Shown piece after piece: positions 37,537-52,145 of a stretch of DNA of 64,000 nucleotides. The position numbers were made by a program, and so were the translations under genes. The stretch is from assembly GCF_000002995.4 (NCBI RefSeq), contig NW_025062475.1, positions 14,354,687 through 14,418,686 of the forward strand, written 5' to 3'. Origin of the DNA: Brugia malayi. Lineage: Eukaryota > Nematoda > Chromadorea > Rhabditida > Onchocercidae. A model generated the notes under the pieces. The model was not told where the DNA came from. It searched no databases and was given only the letters and a program-made list of their open reading frames with translations. Position 1 is the first letter of the stretch; each line of letters starts with the position of its first letter.

Positions 37537-38385
37537 GAATGAATGAAATGGAATGAAATGAAATGGAATGAAATGAAATGAAATGAAATGAAATGGAATG
37601 GAATGGAATGAAATGAAATGAAATGGAATGGAATGGAATGAAATGAAATGGAATGAAATGAAATGAAATGAAATGAAATGAAATGAAATGAAATGAAATG
37701 AAATGAAATGAAATGAATGAAATGAAATGAAATGAAATGAAATGAAATGAAAATGAAATGAAATGAAATGAAATGAAATGAATGAAATGAAATGAAATAA
37801 AATGAAATGGAATAAAATGAAATGAAATGAATGAAATGAAATGAAATGAAATGAAATGAAATGAAATGAAATGAAATGAAATGAAATGAAATGAAATGAA
37901 ATGGAATGAAATGAAATGAAATGAAATGAAATGAAATGAAATGAAATGAAATGAAATGGAAATGAAATGAAATGAAATGAAATGAAATGAAATGAAATGA
38001 AATGGAATGAAATGAAATGAAATGAAATGAAATGAAATGAAATGAAATGGAATGAAATGAAATGAAATGAAATGAAATGGAATGAAATGAAATGAAATGG
38101 AATGAAATGAAATGAAATGAAATGAAATGAAATGAAATGAAATGGAATGAAATGAAATGAAATGAAATGAAATGAAATGAAATGAAATGAAATGAAATGG
38201 AATGGAATGAAATGAAATGAAATGAAATGAAATGAAATGAAATGAAATGGAATGAAATGAAATGAAATGAAATGAAATGGAATGAAATGAAATGAAATGG
38301 AATGAAATGAAATGAAATGAAATGGAATGAAATGAAATGAAATGAAATGAAATGAAATGAAATGGAATGAAATGAAATGAAATGA
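37537..38385. repeat. AAATG pentanucleotide satellite-like array, about 850 bp
   Basis: Roughly 170 units of GAAAT(G), with interspersed GGAAT variants and occasional 4- or 6-base units. The two very long minus-strand frames (FHFISFHSI repeats, about 300 codons) come from a 15-base stop-free period and are not genes. Confidence 0.95.
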
Positions 38386-41300
38386 ATATAAATGCGCAAA
38401 TCATATTTCACTAAAATTTAACAGATAGAAAATTAAATATAATGTATAAAAGTTTTGTAAACAGTAAATATGACAAATAGTATTGTATGTAAACAGGAAA
38501 TAATTGCACTAATAGGTCATTACCACTAACCAATTGTCATCAGCCTATGTCATCTATGTTATTTGTTATCCGTTCAATTAAATTATTTGAGAAATTTTGT
38601 AGAATTGATTTCAAATTTTTAAAAATTTTACTAGTTATTATCATATTTATTGAACATTAATTTTCAAAAACTATTTTCATCATTTTTATCTGATTGATTA
38701 ATAATCAAGTATTACTTTTCTCATACGTTTTAATTAAACTTTAATTATCATTTTACACTTTTATCCTATCATATTTATTAAATTTTTTATCATATTTTTA
38801 TTGGAATTTAACTTTGGCAAATTTTAATAGATTTTTCCATGAAATTAGTTTAAAAAAAAAGAAATGATGCAATTTTGTTTAATTTAACTAAATAAAAATA
38901 AAATATAAATTTTTATTGTATTACTGAATTAAACAAGTGATAGCTTTTATATCTACTTATCATTTTAAGACCATATCAATTCCATTCCTATAAGTAAAAA
39001 CAACATTGCTATCTTTCAATATCAACCAATATGTATAATAAATATGCAGTGAGAGAAAGAGAGAGAGAGAGGAGAGGGGCAGAGAAAGAAAGAGAGAGAG
39101 GGAGAGAGAAAGATAAGGGAGTAATGTGGCATTGATGAGAGAATATCGTTTTAATGAGTTCAAAGGAAGTGAAATAAATTTACAATTTGCATAATTGCAG
39201 TAAAATATTTGAATTGTTGGACGGAACTGAACTGAATTAGTTCGGAAATTTTCCATATTTTTAAAATTGAATTTAAATTAAAAGTTATTATTATTTTTTC
39301 TTTTGCACTTTTAAATGCAATATTTGATATATTTGCAAAATAATATATAATTATTTTTTGAAATATCAAAATAAAAGTTACCACCAAATTCATTTATTTA
39401 GTTATATTTACATTTAATGGTTAACTCTCTCCTTTTTTTTTTTCTCTCTCTCTCTCTCTCTCTGTTTTTCTATTCCTATTACTGTTACTTTTTTCCTTTT
39501 TTACGGCAAAAATTTTTCTACAATACAATTTCAGAAAAGGAATTTTCATTTCAGATAATGAAAAAATATTTGTTTGTAAGAAAAAAGTAAAAAATCATAA
39601 TTTTTAAATCATAATCATTTCTTAAAGCAAAAAAAAGCCTTGTATTTATTATATATTTAATAATTTCATTCATAATTTTCTATTTTGAATTTTTCATTAT
39701 TTCTATTATGCATTATTAGTCTTTTTATATTTTTTTTATAATATTATGTTATTAGTATATTTTAAATAAATTTATTCGTTAATAAATTTATTCATATATT
39801 CGATTTTTTTTACGTTAATATATATATGTATTTTTTACATAATAATTTATTCCATTTTCAATTTTTTATTATTTTAATAAATTTTTTTTGACATGAAGAT
39901 TACTGATCGATCAATCATGATCATTGATCAGTCATGATATATACATAAACTCTAACAGCGTTAATCGATAGATTTTTCTTAACATAAATATAGTTTTTTT
40001 ATTAAATTTTGCTTTCAAATGTTATTTTCATTACTTTCATGCTTACTTTTATTTGAATAGCAATCAATAATTTAGCCTAACAAATGATAAATTTTTAAAA
40101 TTATCAATTATCGATCTCAAAATTATCATAAAATGTGAAAAATTATAATGCAAAAAAGTTTAAATAAGTGAAATGAAAGAGGGAGGATTGAATGCTTCTT
40201 CTGTTGATTGATAATAGCTGTGATAACGGTTTAACTACAACAACCTTACAGCACACCTCGTTTACACCAATTGTAAATGTTAGCTGAATTTTAAAATTAA
40301 ATAAAATATTGAAATCATAATGAATATACATATATATATTTTAAGCTGATATATTTTTAGTTCATCTAATTTGAAAATTAAATAAATATTGATTGAGATC
40401 ATAAACAATTATATTAATATATATATAGTTAAATTTATTTAAGAAAAGATTTTAAAATGATTTAAACTTTTACATTTTTTTTCTTTTTTTTTTTGTTTCA
40501 TTCTATATCGTAAAGAGTTTATCATATCGTAAAGAAAACGATCAATCTATCAAATTATTTTCTCATAAAATGAGAAAGAAAAAACAAACAAATTTAAAAT
40601 TCAAAAAGAAAATTATATAAACAAAAAATTAAAGAATATTTTTCACTAAATTTTGAAACAAAAAAAAAGAAAAAAGAGTGAAAAAGAAAAAGGAAAGAAA
40701 CAATAATGAATCAAAAAAATTTGCGAAAGAAAAAATAAATTAAAAAATCATTCAAAAATTTGAAAATTTGAAAGAAAAAATCATTAAAGAAATTAATGAG
40801 ATGACATTATAATATTTTTTTTTCTTTTAAAAAGAAAAATTGATGATAACATTTTCAAGAAATAAAGAAATACATTATTATTATTAGTTTGATGGGAATG
40901 ATTTTAAAAAATGTTTTATCATTTTCTCTTTCTCTCTCTCCCTCTCTTTCTCTCTCTCTCTCTTTGATTAAAAAGAAGAACATTTCAAGTTCGTTCACTT
41001 ATTCATTCATTCGAAAAGACAGGGAAAGATAATTTTGTACAGAGGGAAAGAAAAATAGGCAAAGGGTTTATTAGGGTCATTTTAATAAGGTACTTTTTTT
41101 AGTTTGCGATGACAGAAGAGAGAAATGAAATGACACATTAAGAAAGGTTTCTTTCATTTTTTTTTTTAAAAAGGGAAAAATTTTTAATGATCTTTTTCAC
41201 TTTTCGCCCATAAATAAAGAAAGTAAAAAGAAAGGGGAAGAGAAATAGAGAGAGAGGAAGGGAAAGAGAGGATTGAAAAGGAAGAATGTTCGAGCATTTA

Positions 41301-44300
41301 CTGGTAAATAGAATAAATATACCTTATAATAAGTAAAGTAAGAGTCTATGTAATATGAGAGGTAAAAATTCTTCCAATAAGCTTAGCAACAATTTGTAAA
41401 ATAAATTAAACAACGAGTAGTGTAATAAACAAAAATAACGAATTAGTGGTTTTTTTTTTTTAAAAAAAAAAGAAAAACTTTTTGAAGTTTCATTTTTTCT
41501 TTAATGCTAATTTATCAATTATAAGATGAGAAACTTAAAAAAAATTAGATAGCAAATAAAATCAAAATTAATAATAATAGAATGAGTAGCAATAGATTTC
41601 ATAAAAACATGTGATTACATAATTAATTGATTAGTTATTAAACCAATTCAAAAACAACTAAATTAATTTAATTAAATGGATTAAAAACATATTTAATTTT
41701 CAATTAAAAATAATCAAGTCAATTAAAAAACAATTAAATTAATTTAACCAATTTAGTTAAAAATAGTTAAATTAATTTGTTTAATTAAAAATTTATTTAA
41801 TTTCAATGAAAACATTTGATTATCGATAAAATTCCAATAAATTAATATAAAAAAAATTGAAAAAAAAAAGTTTCAATGTAAAAATAAAAAAAATATTAGA
41901 GATTTATGTGAAATTTAATTTATTTAGAAATGTGTAATACATTTGAGAAATAATAATTTAAAATAAAAAAATGAAATGAAAGCGAGGAGAAAATGAAAAG
42001 TATTATTCCCATATGAAATAAATTGACTAAAAGTTAGAAAAATCTATGATTTATAAATGTAATATATTCAAACTATTTTAATCTTTCAATTTTTGTTTTT
42101 TATTTTTTGAAAAAAAAAAAAAAGTAATGCAATTTCTTGTTGGTTTATAAAAATATTTTTATACTTTCTTTCTTTTTTTTTTTTAAGGAATGGAAATGAA
42201 ATTATTGATAGCTAACTTATTCTAATTTATATTATCGATAATATTTTAAGTATTGAAAAAAAAAAAGATTTACATTCATATTATGAAAATTTGAATAAAA
42301 AAATTGTTTTGAAATTTAAATGAGAAAATTAGGCTATAATATGTTTTATGATCAAATTTAAATTTACTATTTATTATTTTGCAATTGTTTAAATATGTAA
42401 ATTTGAGATATGTAAATAATTTTAAATATAAAACATTTTAAACTATTATAACTTAAGAAAAAAAAAGCATAAATGTTCGTTTGTAAGTAAATTTAAATAA
42501 ATGAAATAAATAAATGGCTAATATTGTTATTTTTTTTTAAAAAGAAAAAAAAAGATTAATAATACTAATAAAATTAAGATAAAAACGAAATTTTTTTTTT
42601 TTTAAAGTAGAAATTTTATTTTTTAAGGAATAAAAATGAAATTATTGATAGCTAATTTATTCCAAAAAAAAAGAAAATAGTTAAAAAAAAATTAGCGAAA
42701 TTAATTAATACTATAAGATTGAATAGGAAAAGGAAAATAAAAACAATTTAAAGAAAAAAAAAATGAAACATTTCAAATATAATTGAATAAATTTATAAAT
42801 GATATATTAAAAAAAATTTTTTTCCCAGCAATTTTACATTTTCATTAATAATTTTTTGTTTCACTTTTCATTTGCATAAAAAAAAAATATATTTTAAATG
42901 TGTTAGAAATGTTAACGATAAGTAAAACTTCAAAAAAGAAAGGTATAAATTGAATTTATCATTTGAAAATTTTAGCATAATGCAATTTCATATTTTAATT
43001 AATTGAAAATATTAAATATTAGCCTATCCTAGGAATAATAATTATTATATCAAATAATACTTGAATGAGATTTGAAGAAAGAATGATAAAATAATTGAAT
43101 AAATTTATAATAATGAAAATTTTATTGAGAAAGAAAAAAAAAAACAAACAAACAAACAAACATAAAAACAAAGTTATAATACTTCAAAGCATTTACTTTT
43201 GATAATGCTAAAATAAAGTTTTAAATCTTAAATTACTTTTTTGATTTTTACAAAATAATTTTTATATCATATCTTTCAACTTTTATAAATTTAAAATTTA
43301 CTACGAAACTTTTTTTGAAATATAATTTTATTTTTGTAAATTTTAGTATTAATTAATTATAGCTTAATTAAATGTTTCATTTTTATACAAATTCTGTGCT
43401 ATTAAATAATTATTAAGTAATTTATTATAGTATTACAAAAATAATCAAATAAATGATTCCTAAATGTTTAAAAAAAAAAAAAAAAAAAACTTTGTTTTAA
43501 TTTTTTTTATGCAAAAATAATTTGTGCAATTAAATGAAATATAATTTGTAAATCAATGAACATCAAAATTTTCATCAAAATCTCAAAATTAAGCAAAATA
43601 ATTTACTTCTCAATTGCTTAATCATTTTAAAGCTAACTGATACAATCAAATAAAATTGTTAACAATGTAAAATAATTGTAATTAACTTAAAATAATTGTA
43701 ATTAAATTAACATTTGATATAGTTTTAAAAAAACAATAAATTTCATTTTCTAATCCTACAAACAATCCATTTGCTAACAAATATTTAGCAATAAAATTGG
43801 CTACATTTGCTGCTTCGCTTCATCAAGTAATATTTATTTGTTTACCCAATCTTTTCCATTCTATTATTCTCATATTATAATTGCAATTCTTATTTACTTC
43901 AATTAATCTTCAAAGCTCGTCCCCCTCTCTCTGTCCTTCTCTCTCCCTCTCTCTCTGTCCCTCTCTCTGTTTATCTTTCTCTCCCTCTCTTTATGATAAA
44001 TTTAATCCATAATATTGTTTTATGCTATTTAATATTGTAAAAAAAAAGGCAAAAAGAATAAAAATTTAATTTAATAAAAAAAAAAAGAAAAAACAAATTA
44101 ATGCAAATATATTTATAAATCTTTCTTTTTTAATTTTAAATATTTAGTTTTTTTTTTTTTTATATATATTAATTTCTAAAAAAATCAAATAAAAAATTTT
44201 TTTTTGTAATCGTTAAAAATTGATTGTAAAATTTAATCAATTATTGATTGATTTGTTTATTACTTATGAATTTATGTAAACAAATACGTTTAAAGCAAAA

Positions 44301-46497
44301 AAAAACAAAAACTGATTGACATTAATCATTGTTCTATTTTATATAACTGAAAAGATTTGTTTTTTTCATTTCCAACGAATGATATATAATAATTAAAATT
44401 TGAAATTGATTTTTTGTATGAATTTCAAGTACCATTTATTGTAATTCATTTTTTAATTAAATGACAAATTAATTATTATAAATTCTTTTCGTTTAAATAA
44501 ATTTAACATTCATATAGAATTGCATTATTATTTTTTAATATGTAGCAAAATGCAAATATCAATGAAAGATTTCTTTGTTTTTTAATTCGAATATTTCAAT
44601 TTTATTTTTTAAATTCAAATTTCACATAGAGTAAAAATTGTTAGTATTTTTGGTGTGAAATTTGATGAAATTAAGAGTAATTTAATAGCATAATGATACT
44701 AAAGAAAAATTATATTGAGAATTATTTGTATCAAATTTTGATAATAATAATATAAAATAAATAATAATAATAATATAAATAAAAATGAATAAAATCAAAT
44801 TACATTATATTACATTGTTATAATAACACTAATCATTTATTCATTATTTCAGTACTAATTATACTATAAAAAAATAAAAATTAAAATTTGACTAAATAAT
44901 AACAAATTAAAAGATCAAAAAAGAAAGAAATAACAAAACAAAGTTTAAAAAAGTAAAAAATAAAACTGAAATAAAAAGAAAGAAAAGAAATAATGAATAA
45001 AATTAATCCAAAAATAAAATAAAATAAAATTTACTTCTGTTTTATTAGAGAAAAAAAATTGATTTCAAAAAAAAAAAGAAAAAAAAAAATTAAAATATAT
45101 AAAAAGTTGAAATGAACGAAAAAAAAAGCTCCATGTAACGTTCATTTCAAATTATTACTTCAAAAAAAAAATGAAATCCATTTTGAATGAAATCTGTTAC
45201 ATTTGTAGTTAAATTGACATTTCTCACTTTTTTTTTTAAAAAAAATTTTTTAAAAAAAATATTTGCGCAACGGAACATTTCTTTTCTGTTTTTTTTTTTC
45301 TTTTTCTTTTTTACTTTCTTATTTTTAATGTTAGCTTTAACATAAAATAAAATCTTTTGAATGAAATATTAGCAGAGTCAATTGTCACTGAATGCGACAA
45401 TTGAGCATGTCAATTGTCACTGAATGCGACAATTGAGCATGTCAATTGTCACTGAATGCGACAATTGAGCCCCCACCCACCCAAAAAAAGAAAAAAAGCA
45501 AAGTTTGTTATTTGTTCATTTCAATATTACTTTTCAATTTCTTTTGAGTATTTGCTAATATTTTCATTTTTCACTTTTATTTTTCCTTTTTCTAAACTTT
45601 TTTTTTTCATTTTTTCATTTTAAATAGCACAACAATTTTGCATGAAAAGTTAGTTAGTTTTTAAAATGGTTAAGAAAAAAAAAAAAAAAAAAGAAAAAAA
45701 TTGAACAAATAATTAGCACTGAAATAAATTTCTTTTAAATGTTTAAAAATATATTTAAATCAAAAAAAAAAAAGAATAAAAGAACAAAACATTCGTTTAA
45801 TTTTAAAATGTTTAAAATTTAATTAATGATATTATATTTGAATGGAAATTTTGTGTTATTTTAAAAAGTATTTGAAACTTTAAATAAGCTAAATTTTAGC
45901 AAAAATTTTCAAAGATAATTATGCATGCACTAATATTTTTAATAAAATTAATTAATTTTAAGTTTTTTTTTTTTGCGCCTTTATTATTGATATTTTAATG
46001 ATTGAATGTTAAAAAAGGAAGGAATTTCTAGTGCTAAATTAGTTACAATGTGAAATTTTTTATAATATTTCAAATTTAATTTAGGCAAATTAAATTTTTA
46101 AAAGTATTTAATTGATAGGTAAGAGATACTTAAAGATATATTTCAAATCTCATAAATCTTAGAGCAAGAAAACTTGAAATCTTGAACAACAAGTCTTAAA
46201 TATGTATTTTAAATCCTGTAAAATCTTGGGGTTTAAATTATAATGGATTGTTATGATTTTTGATAACTTTAAAAAAAAAAATTTAAAATTTTAATCTGTA
46301 TTGTTTGTTTAGTCATTTTCAAAAATTTTATTACATTATTATTAATTAAATAATCAATGATAAAATGATAATAACAACAAATTTGTTTTTCTTTTTTTCC
46401 TTTTTTATTTTAAAATTATACAAATAAAAACCAAAACTAAAACAAAAAAAAAAAAAAAGGAAAAGCATAACAGTTATCACATACAATGATATGATTA
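38386..46497. other. Gene-free AT-rich region, right half of the desert
   Basis: No coding exons recognised. It contains GA/CT tracts (39053-39115, 39441-39465, 40928-40963, 43921-43990), many A/T homopolymers and the 32-bp hairpin repeat at 45377. The right end is the 3' flank of the Reeler-DOMON gene. Confidence 0.5.
45377..45469. repeat. Three perfect 32-bp tandem units, each a hairpin
   Basis: Units start at 45377, 45409 and 45441. In each, TCAATTGTC and GACAATTGA form a 9-bp stem around ACTGAATGC. The copies are identical, unlike the diverged surroundings, which points to recent expansion or constraint. Confidence 0.9.
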
Positions 46498-49400
46498 TTA
46501 TGAATAATTAAAATAGAATAAAATAAAAAGCAAAAAAGAAAAACAAATTTTGGCACTTAAATTTAATGTTTGAATATTTGACGACGATGATATGTGATTG
46601 ATAGCTGATGATAACCTGGTTATACCGGATGAAATTGTATTCGGATTACACATATTTGAACCAGGTATTCTCCATTTACGCAATTTATATGGATGACCAT
46701 CTGCAGCAAATAAATATTTCATTAATTAATTAATGAGTAATTAGTTAATTTGTGCTTAATTAAAATTAAAAAAGTATATCAAAAATCTAATTGGATATTT
46801 TAAAATTCTTTTACAATTCGTTTCGTTTACAAGTAATAATAATAATCAAATTTTAATATTTGCAAATGTAAACATAAAAGCTAATTGATTGATTGATTGA
46901 TCAATTGATCGATTGATGAATTTCATTAACTTACATGAATTAACTTTTCCAAATAATAGTACCGATGTATTCCTTCTTGGACGTTCCATTTCAAAACTGA
47001 AATTAACAAAAAAAAAAAAAAAATGCTCAATAAATGTTTAATTATTAATTTCATAAATAACATATTCATTTCTCTGATATTATTATCATAATTTTTTTTA
47101 TTAAAATTAAATTTTACGCACTGCAAAAAAAAAAAAAAAAAAAAAAAAAAAACAAAGGAACGAAACAATTTGAAAATAATATTTTAAAAGGTAAATATTT
47201 ACATAATCGAAATAATTTGACTGAAATTAAATTGCTAAAAGAAAAAAAAAAGTGAAAAATTTCATTCAAAAAATGAATTTATTTATGCTATAAACAATTT
47301 ATATTAAAATGTAAAATTATGTAAATTAAAAAAGAATAAAATTTATTATTCAAAAAAAAAAAATAATTTACCGACAAAATGTTCGCAAACCATCGTTAAT
47401 TGTTTTTAATCGTTTGCTACGCGGTCGATCAAATATATTTGGGAGACCCCGGTCACCGGTTATATAATAATCATTCATCGATGAATTATTTCTTGTTGAA
47501 ATACATAGTACTGCACGCTTTTCACTCTAATTTATATAAATTACTTTTTACATTAAAGTAAAATAAAATTTTTTTTTGCAATAGTAAGTTAAATTAAATT
47601 AAATATTATAAAATATTAATAATCAAATATATGAAAATAAATGGAGTAATAATAAAAGAAGAAGTAATGATAGTAGAGCAAATATAAAACAAATAAATAA
47701 TGAGAAAAGGTTAGAGGTCAATATTGCAAAATTAAATTAATATCAAATAAATTAATATGAAAATAAAATTAGTGTAAAGTGAAATTTCTCATTAAGCTAA
47801 ATGTGAAATTTCAATTTTGCATTAAAATTAATTACCTATTTATATATTCTTTCATCAATAATCTTTTTATTGATAATCAATTTTTCTATTTGGTAATTAT
47901 CATTTAGTTTTGTCCTCTAATTTTGTAACTATTAAATTACCATATTTTAATTAGCAATTTCCTTTCCTTGCATTTACATACTTTTAATTAAATAACAATA
48001 TTTAAATAAATAAGTATGTGTCACATGTCATGAATATATTAAATATAGTAATTGGAAGAATTTTCATCAAATTAAATTTAATTAAAATAAATTTGCATAC
48101 TTCAGTTAAGCCAAATGATGCGACACGACCATAATGTGTCGCTTCAACGATCATCGATTTCTTATAGCAACGCCATTTTAATGAGAAATGACATGTGTCA
48201 CCGAATAAACATTGTTGATTACCAATTTTAAAACAACCATATGAGGTACCACAACCTTGTTTTGATACTAAAATTATTGTTTAAAATTTTAAAATTAAAA
48301 CATTTTCTAATTTTCTGTCTTTTTTTTTTTTGTATTCGCTAATAATATCAAATTATTTTTTTTTTTTTAATAATATCAAAATTAAATAGAAATAGCATCA
48401 ATATTTAAGAATAACATAATGTAAACATTAAGCTTATTAAATATAATTATTTAAGATATGAATTTAAATAAATATTAAATATTTGAAAATGTATAGTTAA
48501 TGCAATTAAATGATATAATTTAATCAAAAAATAATAATTGAAAAAAGTTATTAAAAATTGAAATTATATTTGTGTTCATTTCAAAAAGAGAAAAGTAACT
48601 TTTAGAGGAAAGAGAGAAGAACAAAACGGATTTAAAAAAAAAAAAAGAATTAAATAAATTGAAACAAACATTGAGTTGAATTAGAGATTGGTGAAATGAA
48701 TGATGATCGAATGTGATACAATTGTTTAGAATGGATGACACTTGCTAAGAAGACAATTGCGCCCGATGGGACATTCGGTGGTTGCCATCTTAGACTGGAA
48801 TGTCGTCTGGATACGGTACCATCATTGATTATAGCACTTCCTGTAAAAGTAGAGAAATTATCATTTCAGGTATATTATTAGTTTAAATAAAAATTTTTTG
48901 TAATATTAGGTTAAAAAAAAAAAAAAAAAAAATTATTTTTTTCTTTGATATATTTATTTTTTAATTTATTTTATACGTTTATAATAAAAATTGCATAATA
49001 ATAAAATTGTTTATTCATTATTACATATTAAAATAGAATACTATTAAAAATTTATCAATTACATTAAAAAAAAGTGTTTTTTTTTGTTATCAAGTTATTA
49101 GGTTAAAAATTTGGTTTTTATATTTTGCTATCAAGTTATTAAGTTAAAAATTTGGTTTTTATATTTTGCTATCAAGTTATTAAGTTAAAAATTTGGTTTT
49201 TATATTTTGCTATCAAGTTATTTCCATATATTTGTTATCAAGTTAAAATGGAGAAAAAAAAAGTAGAAATATAAATGAATAAAAAAAAAAATACAAATTT
49301 TTATTATCAAGTTATTAAGTTAAAATCTGATTTTGTCATCAAGTTAATTAATTAAAATGGAAAGGGAATTGAAGTAGAAATATAAATGAATAAATGATTA

Positions 49401-50401
49401 ACAGATTAAATGATAAAATATAAGAAAAAGGCATTATTAATAATAAAAAATCTGTTTTAAATTTTTAAAATGAATAAAATAAGACGAAAAGTTGAAGCTG
49501 CCAAAAGATGAAAAGCATTTGAACTAACCATAACTACCACTACAGTTGACAAGTTTGAAATAATTAGGTATTGGTGAGACGAAACGTCCTACTTGAGCCG
49601 TTGGATTGATAATTGAACGTGCCTGTATCTGTGCTCGTTCAAATGGGCCACCTTCTACCCGTACTATAAATAATTCTCTTTTTTTTTTGTTTTAATTAAA
49701 TATAATACTTAAAAAATTAAATAATAAAAATTAAAAAGAAAAAGATATTATATTAATTATGTTTTATTCCAATTTACTACATATAAATGTTAAAATTTGA
49801 AATGTTTGTAATGAAAAATACAATTATAATTAGTATTAGTAGGAATGAATTATTTAAATTATATTTTCAATTAAAATACGATTAAAATTTTCAAATTTGA
49901 ATCATTTGTTTTTTTTTTAAAAACAAAATTTAAAATAATTCATGCAATTAAGAATCATTTCTAAATTTTGCAAATAAATTAATTCAAATGATTAGTATTG
50001 ATAAGAAAAAACAAAAAAAAAAAACTTTTTTTTCTCTATTAAAATGAAAAATTTTATAAGTTTAGTATACACTTCCTATTCTATTAAATAAAAAATTTTT
50101 TTTTTTTTTTTTTTAAATAAAAAAAATTAAAACAAAAAAAAGTAAAAAGAAAAAAAAAAAAAAAACCTTGTAAAATTTTCTTTTTTTCTGCATCATATTC
50201 AAATGTTTCACGATCATTGCTATCAAAAATGCGCATTTTAAAAATAGTTTGTTTCATTGGTGAAATGATATTTTGATTATAAATTGGTATCATTAGATTA
50301 CAAGCTGGTTCAGTGATAGTAAAATCAATTTGTTTCATTATTCCATTTATCATTGATAATTGATTTGTTATCATTATCAGTAATATTACTATTAAATGCA
50401 T
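46498..50401 (-). CDS. Secreted Reeler-DOMON domain protein, probably GPI-anchored, 375 residues
   Basis: Seven exons in phase: 50167-50401, 49529-49663, 48670-48840, 48101-48267, 47372-47526, 46935-46996 and 46498-46700 (TAA at 46498-46500). The N-terminal hydrophobic signal peptide (MHLIVILLIMITN) leads to a Reeler-like domain (about 25-165): Cys34, FERAQIQAR, VNCSGSYG with Cys119, LRWQPP with Trp142, SGAIVFLASV. A DOMON-like domain (about 183-310) follows: SKQGCGTSYGCFKIG, paired cysteines, YYITGDRG, DGLRTFC. The Ser-rich stalk ends in a hydrophobic tail (ICFSFLLFILFYFNYS) without cytosolic residues, as in GPI signals. The order matches ferric-chelate reductase 1 (FRRS1) relatives, but the six-helix cytochrome b561 part is absent, closer to FRRS1L. 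Domain calls are by eye. Introns of 402-688 bp are AT-rich; one carries a 41-bp repeat. Confidence 0.8.
49086..49225. repeat. 41-bp tandem repeat inside an intron of the Reeler-DOMON gene
   Basis: Units start at 49086, 49127, 49168 and a partial one at 49209. The core is ATCAAGTTATTAAGTTAAAA followed by TTTGG; a further diverged copy lies near 49305. Confidence 0.85.
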
Positions 50402-52145
50402 TTTCCTTCCTTTCTTCTTCTTTTTTTTTTTTGTTTACACTAATTAGTAATAATTAGCTTTTGAAATAATCAATAATTTCTTAGCTTTCAACAAAATTTT
50501 TCGCTTTTTTGCAGTAGCAGTAGGAGCAGAAAATTAACAGATGAATAAATGAAAATAATTATTATTATTAGTTAATAAATATTTGTAATATTTTTGTTAC
50601 ATTTAAAAAATTATTTCATTCATTTATCATTTCTTAATTTAATTTAATTTTTTTTTTTCAATTAATTACAAAAAAAAATTTTTTTTTTTTTGTTTTCTCT
50701 TTTGTAGGATAGAATAGAATGGCGTAGAAATGAATGAAAAATTGTAGTAATAATTAAAAATAGTAGGAAATAAATTTCCATTGAATATTCAGTTTTAATA
50801 AATCAAAGAATGAATGAATGAATGAATGAAATTAGTTTGAATTTTGATTAATTAACATTGGAATAATCGTTGAAGAATAGTAAATTGGACGATATTGTTG
50901 ATTGTTATTGCATTCTATTCTGAAAGTAAACAAATTAACAAATCAACAATTAATTAATTAATTAATTAATAATTACGATAAGTTTTTTATTGGACAATGA
51001 GAGATTTTAAAAATTTATTAAAACCAATAAATTAATACTAATTTTGCAAATACGTTGATAAAACATAAACTGAAGCGATAAATGAGCAAATATTAAAATA
51101 ATTTGTTTCATATTAGAATTTATATTATTTATCAAACAAATTAATTAAATCTAAATGAGAATAAATTTTAAATTTGTGATTAAATTTATCATAATACTAC
51201 TAATAAATAAGGTATATATACTTTAAATAATAGCAGAGAAAATTTTTGTGTAAAGTTTATGTGATAATTAAGTTTATAATATGAGCAAATAAAAAATTAA
51301 AATTTAATTGAAAGATACAAAAATGTGATTTAAAAGAAAAAAAAAAGCAAACAAAATGCGTTAAATTTGATAAGCGCGAAAGGTTTAATAAATGAAGAAT
51401 TAATATTATCAAAAATTGGTTAAAATAATAAAATTTATTATTTACTCATTAATAAATTAATTAGTAAATATTTATGTGAAATTTTAAAAAGAAGAAAACA
51501 AGTTAAAAATTTATTAAATTCAAGCATTTTAATACTATTTTTGAATGAAATGAAAATTTGTTAATAGAATTTTTACAAATATATTTTGTAATTTTATACA
51601 TAAAAATGATAGCAAAGAAAAATTTTGTGTAATTTTTTGAAATTTCAAAATAATAATTTATATTTTATCAAAATAATATAATAATAATTTTTTTTTTAAA
51701 AAAAAAAGAACACTTTCAATGAGTAAATTTTTCTCTTTTTTTTTTCTTTTTTTTTTTTGCTTTTCAAAATTTGACAATTAGATTGATTTTCAGTAATATA
51801 AAATATTTAATTTTATAAGTAAACAAATAAATAAACTTTATGAAAGTACTCAGTCACTTAAATTCAATTACATAAGTAAACATAATGACCAAAAGTAAAT
51901 AAAGCAAAAGTTAAATTTTAACATTAATTAGTAAATAGACGTGGGAAAATTTAACAAAGCATAAAGAAATTAATTTGAATAACATAACAAATATAATACT
52001 TAAATTTTTGTAATAAAATTGTTTACAAAAGTTAAATAAACAAAATGAAAAAAATAAATTGAAAGAGATAAATGTTAAAGAATTATTTGAATGAATTAGT
52101 CCTAATGAGAATGATATTTTACAAAAAGTTTAATTAATGATGTAA
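50402..52145. other. Intergenic AT-rich region
   Basis: Upstream flank of the Reeler-DOMON gene. It contains T homopolymers, a TGAA tetranucleotide run at 50811-50829 and TTAA/ATTA runs. No coding segment seen. Confidence 0.5.

Noticed and set aside
37454..38411. Two roughly 300-codon frames of FHFIS repeats
   Set aside because: Simple-sequence artefact of the AAATG array; the longest frames in the window but not genes.
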